Positions 1 through 8,402 of a stretch of 64,000 nucleotides of DNA are shown here, piece by piece. The notes below the pieces were generated by a model, which was not told the DNA's origin, made no database searches, and was given only the letters and a program-made list of their open reading frames with translations. Position 1 is the stretch's first letter, and the number at the start of each line of letters is the position of its first letter. Origin of the DNA: Fagopyrum homotropicum. Taxonomy: Eukaryota > Streptophyta > Magnoliopsida > Caryophyllales > Polygonaceae. Where the stretch lies: the NCBI GenBank assembly GCA_033239125.1, contig BSWB01000002.1:86796560-86860559 (forward strand). Direction: 5' to 3'. The position numbers were made by a program, and so were the translations under genes.

Positions 1-759
1 CAAGGCAGCCCAAGAGGATAGCAAGCTGCTCACGTTCAAGGAGGCCCAAGAGAGTAACCAGCTCCCTCATTTGGATCATCATTTGGGCTCTTAAAACCAT
101 CCAAATCACTCATGGATCTGTTGAACAATTCAGCCCATTCGGATAGTCCATTTTGGCTCTTAAAAAAACGTCCAGCTCACTCCAAGGATATGCTTGAATA
201 AGTTAGCCTATTTTTATGCTGAAATAGTTGTTTGTTAAGTTGTTAGCTACATTAGAGGAAGCTCTCGTATTACCACCTTCCCACTAATGTTTTAGTTTTC
301 TTTTATTTATTTATATCTAGATAAAAGAGTCTATATATAGCCTCTTTTAGCTGCTGAATAGGTACGTTAATTTCATTGCTTAGAATTACATTTGTAATCA
401 TTGACAAAATCAATCAAAGAACAAGAGAGTTTTTGGTTGGCATTGCTGTTGTTTGCTTGGCTGAGCTTGTTCGTGTCAACCGCCTTCGGATTGGTGCTTC
501 GAGCCTTCACGAGTCCCTCTTTGTGCTAGTCCAGCCGGAGCTAGTGTAAAGTTGTATTGGAGACGGGTCTAGGGCATTCACGAAGTGGGGTTTTGGCTCT
601 TCAGCCTTGGTTCCTTTCGTTGACTCTCTTTGGTTCTTCTCTACACCTTCCTGCGTCCATTCACCATCCACGTTTCATTCCGCATCTGGATTCGCTTCAT
701 TCAGCCGGATTCGGGATCATTGTACCTAGATCGACTCATTCACGGATAATACCGTATCA
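1..759 (+). repeat. Family A LTR, left end cut by the window
   Basis: This is the right 70% of a family A LTR. It aligns with 3604-4360 at near identity and ends in the same ACCGTATCA. It contains the end of the coding repeat tail (from base 1), a TATA-like box at 330-340 and the R/U5 part with the ATCAATCAAAGAACAAGAG block. Differences from the next LTR are scattered single bases and one short T-rich change. The primer site expected just after the LTR end is missing: the sequence jumps from GTATCAGTT directly to AGGGGTGTCTTGATTCA, which in the complete copy A3 lies some 400 bp further in. Confidence 0.9.
330..340 (+). promoter_or_regulatory. TATA-like box of family A LTR
   Basis: TCTATATATAG lies about 100 bp upstream of the conserved U5-like block. 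The same box recurs at 3931-3941 and, as TCTATAAATAG, at 53193-53203, always at the same place in the LTR. It is the likely core promoter for the retrotransposon transcript. Confidence 0.55.
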
Positions 760-771
760 GTTAGGGGTGTC

Positions 772-3696
772 TTGATTCAGCCGGATTCGCTTCATTCAAC
801 CGGATTCGCTTCATTCAGCCGGATTCGGGATCATTGTACCTATGTTCGGGAAAGCCTTAGTCCTTGTGCCGTTCCCGTCCTGCTAGTACCCAAGAAGGAT
901 AATACTTGGAGAATGTGTATTGATTGTAGAGCAATCAATAACATTACTATCAAGTATAGACACCCGATTCCCCGTTTAGATGACATTCTTGATGAGTTAC
1001 ATGAAGCTACAATTTTCACTAAGATTGACCTTAGGAGTGGCTACCATCAAATTAGAATGAGGGAAGGGGATGAATGGAAAACAGCTTTTAAAACCAAATT
1101 TGGCCTCTATGAGTGGCTAGTAATGCCTTTTGGCTTAACTAACGCTCCTAGTACATTCATGAGATTAATGAATCATATTTTGAGACCTTATATTGGTTTA
1201 TTTTTTGTAGTCTACTTTGATGACATTCTTATCTATAGTAAGACTTTAAAAGAGCATGAAAATCATTTGAGAGATGTGCTTACTACATTGCGTATAGAAT
1301 ACTTGTATGCTAATATTCAAAAATGTGATTTCTATACTAACCGAGTGATTTTTCTTGGTTTTGTAGTAAGTGCCAATGGTTTGCAAGTGGATGAGGACAA
1401 GGTGAAGGCAATCAATGAATGGCCCATTCCTAGGTCGGTTGGCGACGTGCGGAGTTTCCATGGCCGAGCTACATTCTATAGAAGATTTGTGAGAGATTTT
1501 AGTACTATTGCAGCACCACTCACGGCTTTGACCAAAAAGAAGGTTCCTTTTGAGTGGAATGAACCACAACAAAGAGCCTTTGAAGAGCTTAAGAGACGCC
1601 TCACCCACGCACCACTACTCGCTCTACCGGACTTCACTAAACCCTTTGAGGTTGAATGCGACGCGTCCGGCATTGGTATTGGCGGCGTCCTTATGCAAGA
1701 AGGTAAGCCTCTAGCTTTCTTTAGTGAAAAATTGAAGGGTGCATGCTTAAACTATTCCACGTATGACAAAGAATTGTATGCCTTGTTTAGGGTACTCAAA
1801 ACATGTCAACATTACCTTTGGCCCCAAGAGTTTGTTTTGAAAACCGATCATTATTCACTTAGACACTTTAGGAGCCAAGATAAGCTAGATAGGTGGCATG
1901 GTAGGTGGATGGAGTTCATCGAAACCTTTCCTTACATTATCAAGTATAAGAAAGGAAAGGATAATGTCGTAGCGGATGCATTGTCTAGGAGATACACCTT
2001 AATCACCACCTTGGATTCTAGGATGTTAGGTTTTACTTACATTAAAGAATTATATGTGGATGATGCTGAATTTGGGAAGATATTTCATAGATGCACTACT
2101 CAAGGCCCTTATGATAAGTATTTTGTGTTTGAAGATTTCTTGTTTAAAGTGGATAAGATTTGCATACATAGATGTTCCCTTAGGATCTTATTGGTGGAAG
2201 AAGCCCATAAAGGAGGTTTAATGGGGCATTTTGGGAGGGACAAAACTTATCACATGTTGCAAACTCACTTTTATTGGCCTCATATGTTAAGGGATGTAGA
2301 ACACATGCTGAAAAGGTGCATTGAATGTCTTAAGGCCAAAGCTAGGGTACAACCCCACGGGCAGTATACACCCTTACCAACGCCTAATGGCCCTTGGGAA
2401 GATATAAGTATGGATTTCATTGTTGGACTACCTAGGACTACGAAAGGAAGGGATTCCATTTTTGTGGTAGTAGATAGATTCTCTAAAATGGCACATTTTA
2501 TTCCATGTCATAAAACTGATGATGCATATAATGTTGCTAATCTTTTCTTTAAGGAAATAGTGAGATTGCATGGAATCCCTAAAACTATTGTTAGTGATAG
2601 GGATGTCAAGTTTTTGAGTTTCTTTTGGAAAACGCTTTGGGGAAAAATAGGCACTAGATTACTATTCTCGACCTCTAGTCATCCCCAAACAGATGGGCAA
2701 ACGGAAGTCACCAATAGGACCCTAACGACCCTCCTTAGAACCATGTTGAAAGATAACTTAAAAGAATGGGAAGTCATGTTACCACATATTGAGTTTGCTT
2801 ATAATCGCACCATGCATTCTTCCACTTCGTTATCACCTTTCAAATGTGTTTATGGATTTAACCCTTTAACTCCTTTGGACTTATTACCGATTCCTCGAAA
2901 GGATCGAGTAGCTTTTGATGCTTTGGAACAGGCGGACTACATTAAGGAACTTCATGCTAAGACCAAGGCTGCACTTGATAAGAAGGGCGTTGAAACTACA
3001 GCTCGGAATAACAAAGGACGTCGGAAGATGGTTTTCCAGCCCGGCGACTTAGTTTGGCTACATCTAAGGAAAGAGCGGTTTTCGACAAAACGCCATTCCA
3101 AGCTAGCACCACGGGGTGATGGACCATTCAAAGTCTTACACCGGATTAACGACAATGCATATGTGTTGGACTTACCGGAAGAGTATGGAGTTAGTACCAC
3201 TTTTAACATAGGAGATTTGAGCCCCTATGAAGGAGATTCGGAACAAGATGAAAATTCGGGGTCGAATTCTTTCCAAGGAGGAGTGGATGATGTAGGACCA
3301 TCACATGGAAGATATCAAGGTCCCATTACTAGAGCAAGAGCTAAGGAGATCCAAGAAGTTACGTCAAGGGAAGTGCTATTGCTTGACACAATGCGTGAAC
3401 CATTTAATTTCCATACATCATGTGTTAATCTTTTGGTGAATGTAGGAGCAAGCGAACCAAGCGAGGAGACCATGCCGACGTGCTCACTTCCCATGCAGCT
3501 CGAGGAGACCATGCACACGTTGCTCACGTCCAATGCAGCCCAAGAGGGGAGGCTGTTGCTCACGTCCAATGCAGCCCAAGAGGGGAGGCAGCTGCTCACG
3601 TCCAAGGCAGCCCAAGAGGATAGCAAGCTGCTCACGTTCAAGGAGGCCCAAGAGAGTAACCAACTCCCTCATTTGGATCATCATTTGGGCTCTTAA
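772..3696 (+). CDS. pol: pol fragment of family A, array unit 1 (RT, RNase H, integrase, LTR-encoded tail)
   Basis: This long open frame encodes the polymerase part of a Ty3/gypsy element. Visible parts are reverse transcriptase from about residue 24 with YFDD at 148-151, RNase H beginning at VECDASG and ending at DNVVADALSRR, the integrase HHCC zinc finger, integrase D, D and E residues in MDFIVG, VSDRD and GQTEVTN, and a GPF/Y-like module (GDGPFKVLH). The last 136 codons lie inside the 3' LTR. Gag, protease and the RT N-terminus are absent. Residues 1-23 come from LTR-end sequence repeated at the junction, so the apparent start is not a real retrotransposon start. It is a well-preserved fragment but cannot be functional as a polyprotein. 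Confidence 0.85.
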   Translation: MIQPDSLHSTGFASFSRIRDHCTYVRESLSPCAVPVLLVPKKDNTWRMCIDCRAINNITIKYRHPIPRLDDILDELHEATIFTKIDLRSGYHQIRMREGDEWKTAFKTKFGLYEWLVMPFGLTNAPSTFMRLMNHILRPYIGLFFVVYFDDILIYSKTLKEHENHLRDVLTTLRIEYLYANIQKCDFYTNRVIFLGFVVSANGLQVDEDKVKAINEWPIPRSVGDVRSFHGRATFYRRFVRDFSTIAAPLTALTKKKVPFEWNEPQQRAFEELKRRLTHAPLLALPDFTKPFEVECDASGIGIGGVLMQEGKPLAFFSEKLKGACLNYSTYDKELYALFRVLKTCQHYLWPQEFVLKTDHYSLRHFRSQDKLDRWHGRWMEFIETFPYIIKYKKGKDNVVADALSRRYTLITTLDSRMLGFTYIKELYVDDAEFGKIFHRCTTQGPYDKYFVFEDFLFKVDKICIHRCSLRILLVEEAHKGGLMGHFGRDKTYHMLQTHFYWPHMLRDVEHMLKRCIECLKAKARVQPHGQYTPLPTPNGPWEDISMDFIVGLPRTTKGRDSIFVVVDRFSKMAHFIPCHKTDDAYNVANLFFKEIVRLHGIPKTIVSDRDVKFLSFFWKTLWGKIGTRLLFSTSSHPQTDGQTEVTNRTLTTLLRTMLKDNLKEWEVMLPHIEFAYNRTMHSSTSLSPFKCVYGFNPLTPLDLLPIPRKDRVAFDALEQADYIKELHAKTKAALDKKGVETTARNNKGRRKMVFQPGDLVWLHLRKERFSTKRHSKLAPRGDGPFKVLHRINDNAYVLDLPEEYGVSTTFNIGDLSPYEGDSEQDENSGSNSFQGGVDDVGPSHGRYQGPITRARAKEIQEVTSREVLLLDTMREPFNFHTSCVNLLVNVGASEPSEETMPTCSLPMQLEETMHTLLTSNAAQEGRLLLTSNAAQEGRQLLTSKAAQEDSKLLTFKEAQESNQLPHLDHHLGS

Positions 3697-4360
3697 AACC
3701 ATCCAAATCACTCACGGATCTGTTGAACAATTCAGCCCATTCAGATAGTCCATTTTGGCTCTTAAAAAACGTCCAGCTCACTCCAAGGATATGCTTGAAT
3801 AAGTCAGCCTATTTTTATGCTGAAATAGTTGTTTGTTAAGTTGTTAGCTACATTAGAGGAAGCTCTCTTATTACCACCTTCCCACTAATGTTTTAGTTTT
3901 CTTTTCTTTATTTTTGTCTAGATAAAAGAGTCTATATATAGCCTCTTTTAGCTGCTGAATAGGTACGTTAATTTCATTGCTTAGAATTACATTTGTAATC
4001 ATTCACAAAATCAATCAAAGAACAAGAGAGTTTTTGGTTGGCATTGCTGTTGTTTGCTTGGCTGAGCTTGTTCGTGTCAACCGCCTTCGGATTGGTGCTT
4101 CGAGCCTTCACGAGTCCCTCTTTGTGCTAGTCCAGCCGGAGCTAGTGTAAAGTTGTATTGGAGACGGGTCTAGGGCATTCACGAAGTGGGGTTTTGGCTC
4201 TTCAGCCTTGGTTCCTTTCGTTGACTCTCTTTGGTTCTTCTCTACACCTTCCTGTGTCCATTCACCATCCACGTTTCATTCCGCATCTGGATTCGCTTCA
4301 TTCAGCCGGATTCGGGATCATTCTACCTAGATCGACTCATTCACAGATAATACCGTATCA
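3288..4360 (+). repeat. Family A LTR shared between array units 1 and 2
   Basis: The LTR starts TGATGTAGG and ends CCGTATCA (1073 bp). It follows a purine-rich stretch (AAGGAGGAGTGGA). It carries the GPITRARAK-coding segment, the 36-bp coding repeats at about 3520-3640, the TATA-like box at 3931 and the U5 block. It serves as 3' LTR of unit 1 and 5' LTR of unit 2, so the two internal regions share one LTR. The following leader has the same primer-site deletion as after 759. Confidence 0.92.
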
Positions 4361-4575
4361 GTTAGGGGTGTCTTGATTCATCTCCGACACTAACATCAGT
4401 TTTAGTAGTTCTAGTTCCAAAGGGTTGCTAAGAAGGTTTCGGAAATCGTGATCTTAAGGTGTTGGATCCTTACAACTCTAGCCACCAGCTAGGCAATACC
4501 AACGAGAGAGTGAGCGATACACAAGTGAGATCTTTGCTTTTCTAACCTAACCGGTTCTTTGTTTGTTACTTGAGC

Positions 4576-5853
4576 ATGTCCAGGTCCCTAAGTCCCAGCA
4601 AGTCTAGTAGCGAGACCGTCACGCCTGAGATGATCAGTCTATTGAAACAATTGTCCGATTCCGTAGCTAACCTATCCAAACGAGTGGAGTCTATGGAAGC
4701 ACGAACACCACCAGCAAGGACGCCACCTTTGAGAACCAACTACGAGTTTGGCGGTCCTTCACGCGTTACTAGAGAGCCGAATCATCCGGATCAAGGTAAT
4801 TTACAGTCCAACGACCTCCCTAATGCTTCTAACATGCCACCATTTGTTGATAACTTTCAACGACGGAATGAAGCTCCTTTTGAGGACCATACTTGGGAAG
4901 GTTACAATCGACCATTCCAGCAGCCAAGGCAAGGACGAGAACGTGATAATCTGCAGCCCTATCAAGAGCAAGACGGACTCGGCAAAGTCAAAATCAAAAT
5001 TCCCGTCTTTGAAGGAAAGTGTGATCCCGACGTCTACACGGAGTGGGAAACTAAAGTTGAGCAGATCTGGTTGTGTCACAACTTCAGCGAGCCTAGGAAG
5101 GTTCAGCTAGCCGCTCTTGAGTTCCAAGGCTATGCTTTGGTATGGTGGGATCACGTAGTCAAAGAAAGAGTTCGAACATTGGATCCTCAAATCACCACAT
5201 GGGAGCATATGAAGGCACTAATGAGGTCCCGGTTCGTTCCACCTCTCTATACCCGAGAGCTTCGACAACGGCTGGAAAATTTGAGACAAGGCTCACTTAG
5301 CGCTGAGGAAGCCTATACGAATATGCAAGTTGCTATGGTGAAGGCCAACGTTCTAGAGGATGAAGAAAACACTATGGCTAGGTACCTTCGTATTCTGAAT
5401 TCTAATTTGGCTAATAAAGTTGATATGTATCCATACAGCACCATGGAACAATTACTACACTTGGCCATTAAGGTGGAAAGGAAGACTAAGGTGCGAAACC
5501 GGGAATACAAGCCACCTCATGGGGCGCCCAACGCTTGGAAAGCACAAGGGAGCCGGCTGCCTAACCACAACAAGGATCAAGGAGGCCGGAAGGAAGAGAG
5601 AAAGTCGGCACTTATGGGCCAAGAAGGGCAAAGAAGGTCTTCTACACCTTCCACTACACCACGATCCTTGAATGAGCCTTCGAGTGATCATCGAGGGAGT
5701 ACTCCTATCTCTAACTCTAGAACTAGGGACATTGTGTGTTTTAAATGCCAAGGTAGAGGACACATGAGTAGAGAATGTCCTAATAGACGCACTTTGATCA
5801 TAAATCATCTAGGAGAATATGAGAGTGAGGATGATGTGGAGAACTTAAGGTAG
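4576..5853 (+). pseudogene. gag: gag of family A, array unit 2
   Basis: This is the capsid-type gag protein of a CRM-like Ty3/gypsy element. ATG at 4576 opens with MSRSLSPSK, followed by a short predicted coiled coil, a proline-rich stretch, the retrotransposon gag core (WETKVEQIW, YALVWWDHV, YTRELRQRLENL) and a CCHC zinc knuckle CFKCQGRGHMSREC at 5737-5778. The frame ends at 5853 because about 40 bp are inserted near 5840-5880, partly a copy of the zinc-knuckle DNA. In related copies the frame continues into protease. The primer site upstream is deleted, so this unit cannot have been copied in its present form. Confidence 0.85.
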
Positions 5854-5958
5854 AGGACACATGAGTAGAGAATGGCCTAAGATGATGAAAATGCATTAAT
5901 TGATGACAATGAACAAAATGAGAATGATGATTGCATTGAGTATTTACAAGGTGAATCT

Positions 5959-8400
5959 TTGATAGCTAGGAGAACTTTGCATGTCCAACTAGCACCTTGT
6001 GAGGATAACCAACGTGAAAATCTGTTTCATACTAGGTGTAGTATTAAAGGAAAAGTGTGTAATGTGATAATTGATGGAGGAAGTTGTTGTAACATAGCTA
6101 GCACTGAAATGGTAAACAAATTACAACTTCTTACATTTTATCACCCTAGGCCATATAAACTACATTGGATGAATGAGTGTGGAGAACTTAAGGTGAATAA
6201 GCAAACTAAGGTCAATATAACATTAGGATCATATGAGGATGTTATTACATGTGATGTTTTGCCTATGAATGCTTGTCACTTGTTGCTTGGCCGTCCATGG
6301 CAATATGATAGGAAAGTTGTTCATGATGGGTTTTTCTAATAAATATAGCTTTGAGTATAAAGGTAAAACTTTAACACTTAAACCTATGACACCTTTACAA
6401 ATAGCCGAGTACTATGAGAACAAGAGGGTAGAGCAAGGAACCTCTCCCAAGCCTAAGATCATACGGCCTAAGAGTAAGGAGAACAAAACCCATCAAACAC
6501 TGTTAGTACAACCAACAAGTAGCTATCTTGAGTCTAGGAATGAATATGTCACTAACTATGCTTCTACGGATGTGCTAATGATGAGTTTGTGTAAATCTCT
6601 AGTGAATGTGCCTCATGACTCTACGATTCCACTTCCTAGTTCTATCCAGGGGCTGTTAGACGAGTTTAGGGACGTTTTTCCTGAGGAGATTCCAGCCGGC
6701 TTGCCGCCCATTAGGGGCATTGAACACCAAATAGATTTAATACCCGGAGCCACTCTTCCCAATAGGCCCGCCTATAGGATGAACCCTACGGAAGCCCAGG
6801 AAATTCAAAACCAAGTTCAAGCCTTGCTAGATAAGGGGTATGTTCGGGAAAGCCTTAGTCCTTGTGCCGTTCCCGTCCTACTAGTACCCAAGAAGGATAA
6901 TACTTGGAGAATGTGTATTGATTGTAGAGCAATCAATAACATTACTATCAAGTATAGACACCCGATTCCCCGTTTAGATGACATGCTTGATAAGTTACAT
7001 GAAGCTACAATTTTCACTAAGATTGACCTTAGGAGTGGCTACCATCAAATTAGAATGAGGGAAGGGGATGAATGGAAAACAGCTTTTAAAACCAAATTTG
7101 GCCTCTATGAGTGGCTAGTAATGCCTTTTGACTTAACTAACACTCCTAGTACCTTCATGAGATTAATGAATCATATTTTGAGACCTTATATTGGTTTATT
7201 TTTTGTAGTCTACTTTGATGACATTCTTATCTATAGTAAGACTTTAAAAGAGCATGAAAATCATTTGAGAGATGTGCTTGCTACATTGGTTTATTTTTGT
7301 ATGCTAATATTCAAAAATGTGATTTCTATTCTAACCGAGTGATTTTTCTTGGTTTTGTAGTAAGTGCCAATGGTTTGCAAGTGGATGAGGACAAGGTGAA
7401 GGCAATCAATGAATGGCCCATTCCTAGGTCGGTTGGCGACGTGCGGAGTTTCCATGGCCGAGCTACATTCTATAGAAGATTTGTGAGAGATTTTAGTGCT
7501 ATTGCAGCACCACTCACGGCTTTGACCAAAAAGAAGGTTCCTTTTGAGTGGAATGAACCACAGCAAAGAGCCTTTGAAGAGCTTAAGAGACGCCTCACCC
7601 ACGCACCACTACTCGCTCTACCGGACTTCACTAAACCCTTTAAGGTTGAATGCGACGCGTCCGGCATTGGTATTGGCGGCGTCCTTATGCAAGAAGGTAA
7701 GCCTCTAGCTTTCTTTAGTGAAAAATTGAAGGGTGCATGCTTAAACTATTCCACGTATGACAAAGAATTGTATGCCTTGTTTAGGGTACTCAAAATATGG
7801 CAACATTACCTTTGGCCCCAAGAGTTTGTTTTGAAAACCGATCATGATTCACTTAGACACTTTAGGAGCCAAGATAAGCTAGATAGGCGGCATGGTAGGT
7901 GGATGGAGTTCATCGAAACCTTTCCTTACATTATCAAGTATAAGAAAGGAAAGGATAATGTCGTAGCGGATGCATTGTCTAGGAGATACACCTTAATCAC
8001 CACCTTGGATTCTAGGATGTTAGGTTTTACTTACATTAAAGAATTATATGTGGATGATGCTGAATTTGGGAAGATATTTCATAGATGCACTACTCAAGGC
8101 CCTTATGATAAGTATTTTGTGTTTGAAGATTTCTTGTTTAAAGTGGATAAGATTTGCATACATAGATGTTCCCTTAGGATCTTATTGGTGGAAGAAGCCC
8201 ATAAAGGAGGTTTAATGGGGCATTTTGGGAGGGACAAAACTTATCACATGTTGCAAACTCACTTTTATTGGCCTCATATGTTAAGGGATGTAGAACACAT
8301 GCTGAAAAGGTGCATTGAATGTCTTAAGGCCAAAGCTAGGTACAACCCCACGGGCAGTATACACCCTTACCAACGCCTAATGGCCCTTGGGAAGATATAA
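5959..8400 (+). pseudogene. pol: pro-pol of family A, array unit 2 (protease, RT, RNase H, integrase finger)
   Basis: Protease is seen around IIDGGSCCN at about 6070. RT follows with YFDD near 7215. RNase H starts at VECDASG and the integrase zinc finger ends near 8335. Three breaks are visible against sister copies: a run of five T at 6331-6335 where A2 and D have four, a replaced segment at about 7288-7300 that destroys the RT frame after YFDD, and loss of one G in the run near 8340. The sequence is otherwise nearly identical to unit 1, so unit 1 and unit 2 are recent duplicates. Confidence 0.85.
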
Positions 8401-8402
8401 GT

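Noticed and set aside
3484..3711. Minus-strand Leu/Gln-rich open frame opposite the A tail
   Set aside because: It is a shadow of the 36-bp repeats, which are open in most frames. No independent coding signal.
5755..5885. Possible CRISPR-like or short direct repeat
   Set aside because: The repeat is a single templated copy of the zinc-knuckle DNA; there are only two copies and no spacer pattern.
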